In this document: positions 1 through 8,647 of the stretch, piece after piece
Layout of the letters: each line of letters begins with the position of its first letter
Numbering within the stretch: position 1 is the first letter of the stretch
Assembly (NCBI GenBank): GCA_964632995.1
Contig: CAZWDL010000021.1
Span: 10,521 to 74,520 of the forward strand
DNA from: CAZWDL01 sp964632995
Lineage (GTDB): Bacteria; Bacteroidota; Bacteroidia; Chitinophagales; Saprospiraceae
DNA: 64,000 bases
Reading direction: 5' to 3'
Notes under the pieces: generated by a model
The model's database searches: none
Told to the model about the DNA's origin: nothing
What the model saw: only the letters and a program-made list of their open reading frames with translations
Made by a program: the position numbers and the translations under genes

Positions 1-503
1 GAAATCAGAATGACGATTTGCCGGACAAACTCGGCCAGCGTGATGGAAAAAGCATTCTGTAACTGCTCCACATCCGCGGTTATCCGGCTGGTCAGCTCCC
101 CCACCCGGCGCTTTTCAAAAAAGGCAATCGGTTGGGTAATCAGTTTCTGGTACAAAGCCTTTCTGACATCGGCCATTCCCTTTTCACTTACATTGGCAAA
201 GAGGATCGTGCGCAAATAGGAAAAGACCCCTTGTACGATGAGGAGCACCAGAAAAAACAGACCATACTGTTCCAGCGTAAAGTCGAATTTCGACTCGCCG
301 TTGGCTGCGTTGGCCATTTCACCGGCCGCGCCCGGAAAAGCCATAAAAACCAGACTGGAGGCGCTCAGCAGGAGCATCCCAAAGATAAAAGACCATTTAT
401 AAGGTTTGATGAACCGGAAAATCCGGACGGTGCTTTGCAGGTGCTGCCTGGTCACCTTCTCGCTTTTCCCGTCTTTCCCGGTCGATCTTCTCCGCATTGA
501 CAT
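1..503 (-). CDS. ABC exporter, transmembrane-domain N-terminus (partial)
   Basis: This is the N-terminal part of a gene that leaves the left edge; about 167 residues are visible. After a basic start the protein has two hydrophobic segments (about residues 37-57 and 80-97). These are followed by a helix-rich stretch with the sequences FFEKRRVGELTSR and TADVEQLQ, typical of the type-1 ABC exporter membrane domain (MsbA/LmrA family, which carries its ATPase domain further on). The ATPase part lies outside the window, so the substrate cannot be inferred. ATG 501-503 is the first start after an in-frame stop at 522-524, and ATG 495-497 is an alternative. Confidence 0.8.
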   Translation of the reverse strand, partial: MSMRRRSTGKDGKSEKVTRQHLQSTVRIFRFIKPYKWSFIFGMLLLSASSLVFMAFPGAAGEMANAANGESKFDFTLEQYGLFFLVLLIVQGVFSYLRTILFANVSEKGMADVRKALYQKLITQPIAFFEKRRVGELTSRITADVEQLQNAFSITLAEFVRQIVILI

Positions 504-1074
504 TCCGAAGTATTGTATTTTTAATTAAAAAGAAGGCAATTATACTACCTCCTTATTTTATCTTTACACAAAACTACACCATTAAACACTTTTTTAACAG
601 GATGGATTAAATGTTGACGAAAATTGACCGGGAAATGGCAGATTCAGATGGTCATTTTCAGAGATTCACGTTTTTTCTCTTCCGCCTTCTGAAAAATCGC
701 CGCAGCGATCTCACAGGGGCTAATTTCAGAAATTTCGAATATTTATTTTCTTTATCTATAATTTATACTCCTGAGTGTCGTTATATTTGAATCTTGTATA
801 CCGCTATATCTATGGCATTTTTTGCTTTTGACGACTCCCATCCCCAATCACCAAAATCACCTCCGGTTTGTTCTCTTTTACCGCTGCTGTCGGGCAGGTG
901 CGATTTGATTCGGCTCTCGGGGCGGGATTTAACAATTGACGCCGGATACATCGGTTTAACAACTAAGAGCTTGTTGGGAGTTTATCCTTCGGTCTGCAAA
1001 TGCAAGTTCCCAACAAGCCAAAAGCCTCATAGTACCCCGATGAGCATTATTTAATCCTAAAAATCTGACCGATT
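504..1074. other. Intergenic region without a convincing gene
   Basis: This 571-bp stretch lies between two divergent genes and should hold both promoters. A purine-rich AGGAGG sequence on the minus strand (around 547-552) sits too far from the exporter start to be its ribosome site. An 86-codon frame at 794-1054 has protein composition unlike its neighbours and no recognisable motif. The only structured element I see is the inverted repeat at 969-1018. Confidence 0.5.
969..1018. repeat. 11-bp perfect inverted repeat, 28-nt loop
   Basis: GCTTGTTGGGA at 969-979 is repeated as its exact reverse complement at 1008-1018, about 55 bp before the DUF6089 gene. It could form a hairpin in that gene's leader or be a protein-binding site. 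There is no T-run after it, so it is not a terminator. Confidence 0.5.
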
Positions 1075-1899
1075 ATGCGAAAAGCAATAACCATCAGTCT
1101 CCTTTTTTGCAGCACCTTCCTGTCAGCCCAGACTGCGGAACTGGGGATTTTTGGAGGCGTTGCCCTGTACAGCGGCGACCTCTCCCCCCGTGAGTTCGGA
1201 CTGTATTTTGAAAACAGCGCGCCTGCCATAGGTGCTTTTGGCCGGCTGTACCTGGCCCCCTGGCTGAGTACCCGCCTGAGCGTCAACACCGGCAAATTGG
1301 AAATTGAAGACGCCGACAGGAATAGAAAACTGGACTTTCGGTCCAAACTGACGGAATTCAACGTTATGGCTGAATTCAGCCCTCTCCACATTTTCCGGGG
1401 GTACAGAGGCGCTTTTTCCCCATATGTCTTCGCCGGTTTGGGGTTCTTACGCTTCGAAACGGAGGGCGAGCTAGATGGTGACTGGTACCTCCTACAACCG
1501 CTGGGCACGGAAGGACAGGGCCTGCCCGGTTATGACAAACCCTACAATGTCACGGAGCTTAGTTTTCCCCTCGGTATAGGGCTGCGCATTGAACTGACTG
1601 AACATATCGTACTCGGGCTCGAACTTGGTGGAAGAAAGCTTTTCACAGACTATCTGGACGACGTAGGAGATACCAAAGTGAATTACCGGGAGCTTTTCGA
1701 AGGCAACGGCCCTATTGCCGCTCAGATCAGCAATCGACGGATCGATCCGAATGGGGAAACCGATATTACGTATAGCCGGGGGGGAGCTTACAACGACTGG
1801 TATTACATGAGCGGCATCAGCCTGGCTTTCGCCATCGGCAATAACGACACCGGGAGGCGAAGCGGAGGCCGAAACGAGCCGGGATGTTATAAATTCTGA
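1075..1899 (+). CDS. DUF6089 (PorG-like) outer-membrane beta-barrel protein
   Basis: This 274-residue protein has a cleavable signal peptide (about residues 1-18, ending SAQ). The early motif GVALYSGDLSP and the later segments FTDYLDDVGD and RGGAYNDWYYMSGISLAFAI characterise the DUF6089 family. That family includes PorG-type proteins of the type IX secretion system in Bacteroidota. The alternating hydrophobic pattern and the hydrophobic penultimate strand fit an 8-10-strand barrel. The last ~20 residues are Gly/Arg-rich and likely exposed. It stands alone, with its own terminator directly downstream. A T9SS role is family inference; a general porin-like barrel is the alternative. Confidence 0.75.
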   Translation: MRKAITISLLFCSTFLSAQTAELGIFGGVALYSGDLSPREFGLYFENSAPAIGAFGRLYLAPWLSTRLSVNTGKLEIEDADRNRKLDFRSKLTEFNVMAEFSPLHIFRGYRGAFSPYVFAGLGFLRFETEGELDGDWYLLQPLGTEGQGLPGYDKPYNVTELSFPLGIGLRIELTEHIVLGLELGGRKLFTDYLDDVGDTKVNYRELFEGNGPIAAQISNRRIDPNGETDITYSRGGAYNDWYYMSGISLAFAIGNNDTGRRSGGRNEPGCYKF

Positions 1900-1905
1900 T
1901 TCTGC

Positions 1906-1939
1906 GGCGCCGGGGATAGCTTCCGGCGCCCGTTTTTTT
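1906..1939 (+). terminator. Intrinsic terminator of the DUF6089 gene
   Basis: GGCGCCGG (1906-1913) pairs perfectly with CCGGCGCC (1923-1930) around a 9-nt loop. A run of seven T follows at 1933-1939, eight bases after the stop codon region. Confidence 0.9.
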
Positions 1940-2132
1940 AACTACACAAAGTCCCCTTTCGAAAAAAAATCCATCGAAGCAAATCCTCCGTTTTTATTGA
2001 TTCCCTTTCTTACAAAGCATCGGTCAGGAAACTATACATGCAAAAAATCATCTCCTGAAAAGAATAGCTTTCCTCCTCCCCGGAAAAATCCGGTTCCGGA
2101 CATTTCCCTTTAACGCATTTCCTGATTTTGTA

Positions 2133-2159
2133 TTAACTTTGGCTTAAGCAAGAGTAAAC
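2133..2159 (+). promoter_or_regulatory. Putative Pho-type box (three 11-bp-spaced repeats)
   Basis: TTAAC (2133), TTAAG (2144) and TAAAC (2155) lie exactly 11 bp apart. Three other units in this window carry the same layout. It ends only 16 bp before the ATG of the ArsC-like gene. If the activator binds at -35, the mRNA would therefore be leaderless or nearly so, which weakens this copy compared with the others. Confidence 0.5.
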
Positions 2160-2175
2160 TGAACTTTCGCTGAGT

Positions 2176-2622
2176 ATGAAAAAGATTCTGATCCTCTGTT
2201 CCGGGAATTCCAGCCGAAGCCAAATGGCCGAAGGATACCTCAACTTTTACGCCCGGGAAAAAGCTGATTTTTACAGCGCCGGCCTGGAGGACCGGGGTGT
2301 CAATCCACTCACCGTCAAGGTAATGGCCGAGGACAACATCGATATCTCCGGCAGCCGTTCCAAGTCTTATAAAGTTTTCGGCAAACTTCACTTCGATTAC
2401 CTTCTAACGGTCTGCGACGAAGCCCAGCAACAACTGCCACGGGAAATATCCTTTAACGAACACTTCCACTTCAGCATTCCCGATCCCGACAAAGACCGGA
2501 AGCCGGAAGCCGAACGCCAGGAAATCTTTTGTCAAGTACGCGAACAGGTCAAAATCAACATCCTGAAGTTTATCGGCAAGGAGCTTTCCGGTAATCAGGA
2601 GCTTGAGATAACATACACTTAA
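2176..2622 (+). CDS. ArsC-like low-molecular-weight tyrosine phosphatase family protein
   Basis: The 148-residue protein has the low-molecular-weight phosphatase P-loop C8-SGNSS-R14 followed by SQMAEGY, and the general-acid region IPDPD around D103. The MAEGY sequence and the Cys80 region (TVCDEA) place it with thioredoxin-coupled arsenate reductases. Those enzymes relay a disulfide through three cysteines. Here C8 and C80 are present, but the third position (seven residues after C80) is leucine. It may therefore be a phosphatase, or a reductase using another partner. It lies 47 bp upstream of ppk1, probably in one transcript, behind a putative Pho-type box. Confidence 0.75.
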   Translation: MKKILILCSGNSSRSQMAEGYLNFYAREKADFYSAGLEDRGVNPLTVKVMAEDNIDISGSRSKSYKVFGKLHFDYLLTVCDEAQQQLPREISFNEHFHFSIPDPDKDRKPEAERQEIFCQVREQVKINILKFIGKELSGNQELEITYT

Positions 2623-2669
2623 TATTTATTCCTTACCTTTCAGCTCCTTCTCGACCACAGACTTTATCA

Positions 2670-4754
2670 ATGATGGAAGACCAACCATACGTCAAAAGAG
2701 ACATCAGCTGGCTCTACTTTAATCAGCGGGTGCTGCAGGAAGCTAAGGACGAGAGGGCGCCTCTCTACGAACGTATCAAATTTCTGGCCATCTATTCCTC
2801 GAACCTGGATGAGTATTTCCGGGTGCGGGTCGCTTCGCTGCGCAGCTTCAAAATGCTGAAAAAGGAGACGCGGCGGGAAATGGATATAAAACCCAAAAAG
2901 GAACTGCGTCAAATCCGGAAGATCGTTCAGGAACAGCAATCGGAATTCGGTCGTATCTTTCGCAAAGAGATTCTTCCTCAACTAAAGGAAAAGGGGGTTC
3001 ACCTCATCAATGAGAAGGAGTACGATACAACCCAACAGGCATTTGCCCGGAATTACTACGACGAACAACTCCGGCAACGCCTGCAACCCTTGTTTATTGA
3101 AGCGGACGGTCATGCTCCCTTTCTCAAAAATAAAGGCCTTTATTTCGTCACCCAATTTGAAGAAGCAGAAGGACTTGCCCTTATTCCTATACCTTCCGGC
3201 GAATTGCCCCGCTTCGTAACACTGCCCTCCACCCAGGCTGATCAATACTACCTTACTTTCCTCGACGATATACTCCGTTATAATCTGGATCGGCTTTTTG
3301 CAAAAAAAATCAGCGGAGTGTATGCGGTTAAGCTTTCACGGGATGCCGAAATGTACATCGAGGACGAGTTTCACGGCGACCTGGTGGAAAAAATCAAGGC
3401 GGGCCTGGAAGATCGAAACGTAGGGCTTCCCACGCGCTTCCTTTACGACAGCCGAATGCCCAAAGCACTCTTGCAGCAGCTGAAAAATTTGTTCCAGCTC
3501 AAAAAGCCCGACCTGATTCCCGGCGCACGCTATCACAACTTCAACGACTTCTTTGACTTCCCCGATCCCAGCGACAGTCCGGAACTGCACTATCAGGCCA
3601 TGCCGCCCCTTCCCCACCCCGTACTGGAAACGGCCGGGTCCATCACCGCCGCTATCGGCAAGCAAGACCAGCTGCTGCACTTCCCTTACCAGCGCTATGG
3701 TTACGTGCCGCAGTGGATCTGGGAGGCTGCCGAAGATCCGCAGGTCCAAAGTATTCGAATTACGCTTTACCGGGTCGCTTCGGACTCGGAGGTTGTCAAC
3801 GCCTTACTCCACGCCCTGAAAAAAGGAAAAGCCGTCACCGCCTTCATCGAAGCTAAAGCGCGCTTCGACGAATCCTCCAATATTTTTTGGGGAGAACAGC
3901 TGGAACAGGCTGGCGGAAAGGTACTGTATAGCTATCCGGAAATCAAAGTGCATACTAAACTACTCCTGATTGGACGACAGGAAGAAGATAAAACCAGGCA
4001 CTATGCCTATATCGGCACCGGCAACTTCAACGAGAAAACCGCTCGCATCTACTGCGACCACGCCATCCTGACCGCCGATGCATCGCTGGCCGACGAAGTA
4101 GAGCGCATCTTTGACCTCCTCGAACGAAAAGTCATCCTGCCGCAATGCCGGCGCCTGCTCGTCTCCCCTTTTACGCTGCGCGATCGCTTCGGGGAAATGA
4201 TCGACCGTGAAATTGAATACGCCCGGGCCGGTGAAGAGGCTTACCTGATTCTCAAAATGAATGCGCTGGAAGATCCGGAAATGATTCACAAACTCTACAA
4301 GGCCAGCCGGGCCGGCGTACGCATCCGCATAATCGTTCGCGGTGTCTGCTGCCTGGTGCCCGGCGTGGAAGGCTGGAGTGAAAATATTGAGGTAATCAGC
4401 ATCCTTGACCGCTTCCTCGAACACGCCCGGGTATACATTTTCGGCAACAGGGGAACAGAAGAGATGTACCTCGCCTCAGCTGACTGGATGACCCGCAACC
4501 TGGACCGCCGGGTAGAGGTGGCCGCTCCTGTTCGCGACCCGCGAGTCTTCCGGGAAATCCGCAATATTATCGATATGCAGCTAAAAGATAACACCAAGGC
4601 CCGCCTGATCGAGGCCTCCCAAAGCAATCCCTACCGGGAGAGGCAGGCCGGCGAAGCGCCCGTCCGGGCCCAGTACGACTCCTATGCTTATCTGGAAGGG
4701 CTGCTCGAACCACGCAGACATCAGAAAAAAGCGGAACGATCAAAGGATGTATGA
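2670..4754 (+). CDS. ppk1: Polyphosphate kinase 1
   Basis: The enzyme reversibly polymerises the gamma-phosphate of ATP into polyphosphate. The N-terminus (KRDISWLYFNQRVLQEA) is the PPK1 N domain, with the middle domain following. The two phospholipase-D-like catalytic domains carry VHTK with the histidine at about residue 428, matching the autophosphorylated histidine of the family, and a second conserved histidine in FLEHARVYIFGN at about 585. At 694 residues it has the usual family length. ATG codons at 2670 and 2673 are both possible starts. It sits downstream of the ArsC-like gene in apparent co-transcription, consistent with phosphate-responsive control. Confidence 0.97.
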   Translation: MMEDQPYVKRDISWLYFNQRVLQEAKDERAPLYERIKFLAIYSSNLDEYFRVRVASLRSFKMLKKETRREMDIKPKKELRQIRKIVQEQQSEFGRIFRKEILPQLKEKGVHLINEKEYDTTQQAFARNYYDEQLRQRLQPLFIEADGHAPFLKNKGLYFVTQFEEAEGLALIPIPSGELPRFVTLPSTQADQYYLTFLDDILRYNLDRLFAKKISGVYAVKLSRDAEMYIEDEFHGDLVEKIKAGLEDRNVGLPTRFLYDSRMPKALLQQLKNLFQLKKPDLIPGARYHNFNDFFDFPDPSDSPELHYQAMPPLPHPVLETAGSITAAIGKQDQLLHFPYQRYGYVPQWIWEAAEDPQVQSIRITLYRVASDSEVVNALLHALKKGKAVTAFIEAKARFDESSNIFWGEQLEQAGGKVLYSYPEIKVHTKLLLIGRQEEDKTRHYAYIGTGNFNEKTARIYCDHAILTADASLADEVERIFDLLERKVILPQCRRLLVSPFTLRDRFGEMIDREIEYARAGEEAYLILKMNALEDPEMIHKLYKASRAGVRIRIIVRGVCCLVPGVEGWSENIEVISILDRFLEHARVYIFGNRGTEEMYLASADWMTRNLDRRVEVAAPVRDPRVFREIRNIIDMQLKDNTKARLIEASQSNPYRERQAGEAPVRAQYDSYAYLEGLLEPRRHQKKAERSKDV

Positions 4755-4847
4755 GCTAAAAACCTCTCCCTTCAACACCTCATTTTGAGCCGCTTTCAGC
4801 TGCCTCCTCTGCAACATTAAATCAATGTAAGCTGGAACGCGTCAGTA

Positions 4848-4889
4848 TTAACTCACCCTTTACAGAAAATTATCAATTAAATAAATTTC
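4848..4889 (+). promoter_or_regulatory. Putative Pho-type box plus -7 element for btaAB
   Basis: TTAAC (4848), TTTAC (4859) and TTATC (4870) are spaced exactly 11 bp apart. Eight bases on, TAAATTTC (4882-4889) matches the Bacteroidota -7 element TAnnTTTG in all but the last base. This puts the box across the expected -33 region, the position used by PhoB/PhoP-type activators. Confidence 0.6.
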
Positions 4890-4938
4890 TGTATAATGCC
4901 CGGCTTCCAGGGAGTTCTAATTTTGTTGGGACATACCA

Positions 4939-6114
4939 TTGACCAACAAAGCGAAACCCGTGAAAGAACTCAATCCTGTACGCGACTGGCTTTTCCGCCA
5001 GGTGCACGCCAAAAATCTCGTCTACAATACTTGTTGGGAAGATCCCCGCTGCGACCGGCAGCTCCTTGATTTAAAAGGCGACAGTGAAATTGTGATGATC
5101 ACCAGCGCCGGCTGTAATGCGCTCGATTACCTGATCGATCAGCCGGCCAGCATCAATTGCATCGATGTCAACCCACGGCAGAATGCGCTGCTGCAACTCA
5201 AGCTGGCTACCCTGAGGGAAGCGAAATACAAAGACCTTTTCCGGCTCTTCGGAGAAGGCGTTCACGTTGGTATGGAAGATCTTTACCGGGAGAAACTCCG
5301 CTCCTGCCTGCCCGGTTACGCGCGCAGCTTCTGGGATACAAACCTCAACTACTTCAACGGTAAAGGCGTACGTCAGAGCTTCTATCACTACAGTACCTCC
5401 GGCACTTTCGCCTGGATGACTAATCATTACCTGCGGGCTCGCCGTGCCTACCAGCATGTGTGCGCGCTATTTGAAGCAGAAAACCTGGAACAACAGGCAA
5501 CGCTTTATTACCAAGTCGAAAAGCGACTGTTTAACAGCGTCCTCGAATGGATGGTCAACCGGCATCTGACCATGTGCCTGGTGGGTGTACCCCGAAGCCA
5601 GCAACAACTATTCCGGCGCCAATACGAGCGCGGCGCCCTCGGCTTTATACAGGAATCCCTGCGCAAGGTGTTTACCCGGCAATCGCTGCGGGATAACTAC
5701 TTCTGGCGCCTCTACCTGCAGGGATGTTACTCCCAGGAATGCTGCCCTTCCTATCTGCAATCCGAAAACTTCACTTCTCTTCGTCAAAGCAGTAACCGGA
5801 TCCAAACCTACACCTCTACCATAAGCAATTTTCTCAAGACAAACCCAAAAGACTACACGCACTACGTGCTGCTTGACCACCAGGATTGGCTTGCGGATAA
5901 CAACCGGGCTGCCCTGAATGAAGAGTGGCAGCTCATCCTGTCCAACAGCCGCCCCGGCACTCGCATCCTGCTGCGCTCCGCCGCCGAAAAAATCGACTTT
6001 TTTCCCGACTTTGTACTTGACCGGGTGCACTTCGAGCAGGAAAAAACGCAGGCCGCTCATCAGCAGGATCGCGTGGGCACCTACGCCAGCGTCTATCTCG
6101 GGATTGTGCAATGA
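4939..6114 (+). CDS. btaA: BtaA-like SAM:diacylglycerol 3-amino-3-carboxypropyltransferase (DUF3419)
   Basis: BtaA moves the aminocarboxypropyl group of S-adenosylmethionine onto diacylglycerol, the first step to the betaine lipid DGTS. The 391-residue protein opens with NLVYNTCWEDPRCDR (about 26-40), the DUF3419 hallmark. A SAM-binding section follows with ITSAGCNALDYL and INCIDVNPRQ (about 54-81), and the C-terminus carries a typical LLRSAAEKIDF segment. The start is TTG 4939, preceded by TTGGGA; GTG 4960 is the alternative, and an in-frame stop lies at 4918. The following gene is a BtaB-like methyltransferase, which supports the assignment strongly. Confidence 0.85.
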   Translation: MTNKAKPVKELNPVRDWLFRQVHAKNLVYNTCWEDPRCDRQLLDLKGDSEIVMITSAGCNALDYLIDQPASINCIDVNPRQNALLQLKLATLREAKYKDLFRLFGEGVHVGMEDLYREKLRSCLPGYARSFWDTNLNYFNGKGVRQSFYHYSTSGTFAWMTNHYLRARRAYQHVCALFEAENLEQQATLYYQVEKRLFNSVLEWMVNRHLTMCLVGVPRSQQQLFRRQYERGALGFIQESLRKVFTRQSLRDNYFWRLYLQGCYSQECCPSYLQSENFTSLRQSSNRIQTYTSTISNFLKTNPKDYTHYVLLDHQDWLADNNRAALNEEWQLILSNSRPGTRILLRSAAEKIDFFPDFVLDRVHFEQEKTQAAHQQDRVGTYASVYLGIVQ

Positions 6115-6165
6115 GTAAGCCGGACCTTGCCTGCGCTGAAAAAAACATTTCAAAAATTCAATCAT

Positions 6166-6822
6166 ATGGCTAAAGAAAACGCTTCTCCAATCAATACCCG
6201 CAGCGACCGGGAACAGAACCGGAATATGGAGCGTTATTACCGCTTCCAGTCCAAAATTTACGACCTCACCCGCTGGAGCTTCCTGTTCGGCCGGCGGCGC
6301 ATCATCCGGGAGCTGCCGCTTGATACTGATGAGGCGCTCAGCATACTGGAGGTTGGCTGCGGAACCGGCTTTAACCTGCAACAATTAGCCTGTCGCTTCC
6401 CCAAAGCCCGGATAAAGGGAATGGATGTCTCCCCGGACATGATCCGAATCGCCCACCGACAGCTGCGCAACCTGGGCGAACGTATTGAACTCGTGGAAGC
6501 CCCGTACGGCCCCGGAGCGGTTCCCGCTCACTATTTCGATCTCATTCTTTTCTCCTACTCCCTTACCATGATCAATCCCCAATGGGGCCAGCTGATCCGG
6601 CAGGCATCCCGGGACCTTAAGCCAGGCGGGTACATCGCCGTCGTTGACTTTCACAATTCACGCTTCTCCTGGTTCAAACGGCATATGTCCAATCACCACG
6701 TGCGCATGGACAGTCACCTGCTCCCTTTTCTCCAGGAGCTTTTTCAGACGGAGAAGTCCGCAGTGCGTCCGGCCTACGGGGGAGTTTGGGAGTATCTCAC
6801 CTTCCTGGGAAAAAAGGGTTAA
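6166..6822 (+). CDS. btaB: BtaB-like SAM-dependent N-methyltransferase
   Basis: BtaB trimethylates the amino group produced by BtaA to give the betaine headgroup. The protein has RFQSKIYDLTRWSFLFGRRR near its start, as in BtaB proteins. A class I methyltransferase motif follows (ILEVGCGTGFNL), then the acidic loop GMDVSPDM and LKPGGYIAVVDFHNS. The C-terminus YGGVWEYLTFLGKKG is also BtaB-like. ATG 6166 is chosen; an in-frame TTG at 6127 would add 13 residues, and neither has a clear ribosome site. It starts 51 bp after btaA, so the two genes form an operon. The pair makes a membrane lipid without phosphorus. Confidence 0.83.
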   Translation: MAKENASPINTRSDREQNRNMERYYRFQSKIYDLTRWSFLFGRRRIIRELPLDTDEALSILEVGCGTGFNLQQLACRFPKARIKGMDVSPDMIRIAHRQLRNLGERIELVEAPYGPGAVPAHYFDLILFSYSLTMINPQWGQLIRQASRDLKPGGYIAVVDFHNSRFSWFKRHMSNHHVRMDSHLLPFLQELFQTEKSAVRPAYGGVWEYLTFLGKKG

Positions 6823-6956
6823 AAAGTTGACTGCTGCAGGGGTGAGTTGTCCATTAAGCGCAATTAACCATAAAAAATTGCATTTTTTCTCTGCTTTTGC
6901 TTTGTACGTTTTATTTTAGCCCGCTTCACAAAATTTCTTTACAAACGTTCAAAGTG

Positions 6957-8324
6957 ATGAATCGAAAAATCCTACTGACAGAAAAAGAGATCCCTGAAAA
7001 ATGGTACAATGTTACCGCTGACATGCCGAACAAGCCGCTGCCACCCCTGCATCCCGGCACCAAAGAGCCTATAGGTCCGGAAGCCCTGGCGCCGCTCTTC
7101 CCAATGGCCCTTATCGAGCAGGAAGTCAGTGGGGAAAAATGGGTCGACATTCCGGAAGAGGTTCGGGATGTATACAAACTCTGGCGCCCCACGCCTATGT
7201 TCCGCGCACATGGACTGGAAAAAATGCTGGACACGCCCGCAAAAATTTACTACAAGTACGAGGGTGTCAGTCCTTCCGGCTCCCACAAGCCCAACACCGC
7301 CGTGCCGCAGGCCTACTACAACAAACAGGAAGGCGTGAAGCGCATCACTACCGAAACCGGCGCCGGCCAGTGGGGAAGTGCGTTGAGCTTCGCCTGCAAC
7401 CTCTTCGATATCGAATGCGAAGTGTACATGGTGAAAATCAGCTATGAGCAAAAGCCCTATCGCAAGGTGATGATGAACACCTGGGGAGCGATGGTGCACC
7501 CCTCACCTACCGACCTGACGGAAGCGGGCCGGAAGGTGCTGGCAGCCAATCCGGATTCTCCCGGCAGCCTCGGCATCGCCATCTCGGAAGCCGTTGAGCG
7601 AGCCGCCGGTGACGAGCACACCAAATATGCGCTCGGCAGCGTCCTTAACCACGTGCTGATGCATCAGACCGTCATCGGACTGGAAGCTGTCAAACAGATG
7701 GAAAAAGCCGGTGACGAACCCGATATCATCGTAGCTCCTTTCGGCGGCGGCTCCAATTTCGCCGGTATCAGCTTTCCCTTTCTGCGCCTTAACTTCGAAG
7801 AAGGTAAAAACATCCGCTGCATTGCGAGCGAACCCAGCTCTTGCCCCAAGCTGACCAAGGGCGTCTTTCGCTATGATTTTGGCGATATGGTTGGAATGAC
7901 GCCGTTGCTGCCTATGTACACCCTGGGCCACAATTTCGTACCTGCGCCTATCCACGCAGGGGGGTTGCGCTATCACGGCGCCGGCGTACTGGTCAGCCAG
8001 CTGCTCAGAGATCAGCTCATCGAGGCCCGCGCCCACGATCAGGTGGAATGCTTTGAAGCCGGGGTCCTGTTCTCCCGCGCCGAAGGCATTATTCCGGCGC
8101 CGGAAACCAATCACGCCATCGCAACTGCCATCCAGGAGGCCAACCGGTGTAAAGAAGAGGGCAAAAGTGAAACCATACTGATTCACCTCTGCGGCCACGG
8201 CCACTTCGACCTGGGCGCCTACGATGCTTACTTCAGCGGTAATCTCGTCAAGCACTCGATCACCGAAGAGGAAATCGCCGAAGCACTGGCGCAGATTGAT
8301 ACGCCGGTCATAGAAGGTTCTTAG
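6957..8324 (+). CDS. trpB: Tryptophan synthase beta-chain homologue, TrpB2 type
   Basis: A pyridoxal-phosphate enzyme of 455 residues. The PLP lysine is K111 in PSGSHKPNTA, and the phosphate-cup loop is FGGGSNFAG. The long N-terminus (KWYNVTADMPNKPLPPLHPGT) and the GSHKPNTA version of the active site are typical of the TrpB2 branch, which usually stands apart from trpA. No trpA or other trp gene is nearby here. TrpB2 enzymes condense indole and serine, or in some lineages act mainly on other amino acids, so the physiological role is less certain than the fold. ATG 6957 is chosen over an in-frame upstream start at 6897, which only adds non-conserved residues. Confidence 0.9.
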   Translation: MNRKILLTEKEIPEKWYNVTADMPNKPLPPLHPGTKEPIGPEALAPLFPMALIEQEVSGEKWVDIPEEVRDVYKLWRPTPMFRAHGLEKMLDTPAKIYYKYEGVSPSGSHKPNTAVPQAYYNKQEGVKRITTETGAGQWGSALSFACNLFDIECEVYMVKISYEQKPYRKVMMNTWGAMVHPSPTDLTEAGRKVLAANPDSPGSLGIAISEAVERAAGDEHTKYALGSVLNHVLMHQTVIGLEAVKQMEKAGDEPDIIVAPFGGGSNFAGISFPFLRLNFEEGKNIRCIASEPSSCPKLTKGVFRYDFGDMVGMTPLLPMYTLGHNFVPAPIHAGGLRYHGAGVLVSQLLRDQLIEARAHDQVECFEAGVLFSRAEGIIPAPETNHAIATAIQEANRCKEEGKSETILIHLCGHGHFDLGAYDAYFSGNLVKHSITEEEIAEALAQIDTPVIEGS

Positions 8325-8647
8325 GCTTAACAGGGTTGGATATCGTAAAACCGGTAAAATCGAAGCCTGAAATCACGGGGTATCCGTTGATCGTGCGGAA
8401 GCGATAAACCTATATTTACCGACCGGCGAAATAATGCGTTCCAAGGGTGCGATTTCAGCCTCTTTGAGCGGTATATTCCCATTAAAGCAGCAACAGTTGA
8501 GGGGGCCCATGCCGTACCGGCTTCATTTACCGGCCGCCGGGGCAGGCAGCGAACCGGTGTTGCGCATTGTAAAATAAACCAAGCCGGCTAACCGCCTCGG
8601 TCAGCCGGATATTTTTTATAAGCAAACGTGTTAAAAGATCGACAATT
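8325..8647. other. Long leader/intergenic region before ilvC
   Basis: These 323 bp hold no reading frame I can support. Two hairpin-prone GC-rich stretches occur, around 8511-8535 and at 8584-8608. The second is followed by T residues and lies just before ilvC. The length suggests a regulated leader for branched-chain amino-acid synthesis. Confidence 0.5.
8584..8616 (+). promoter_or_regulatory. Attenuator-like hairpin before ilvC
   Basis: CCGGCT (8584-8589) pairs with AGCCGG (8603-8608), and ACC (8591-8593) with GGT (8599-8601), leaving one mismatch and a 5-nt loop. ATATTTTTT follows. This is an intrinsic-terminator shape only ~30 bp upstream of the ilvC start. It could end the trpB transcript or act as an attenuator; I see no leader peptide rich in Ile/Leu/Val codons. 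Confidence 0.5.

Noticed and set aside
794..1054. 86-codon plus-strand frame before the DUF6089 gene
   Set aside because: It has low-complexity, Ser/Pro/Cys-rich composition, spans the inverted repeat at 969-1018, and shows no motif or start signal.
6111..6173. ATGA stop-start overlap at the end of btaA
   Set aside because: The ATG opens a frame of only about 20 codons, out of phase with btaB; btaB's conserved region starts after ATG 6166.
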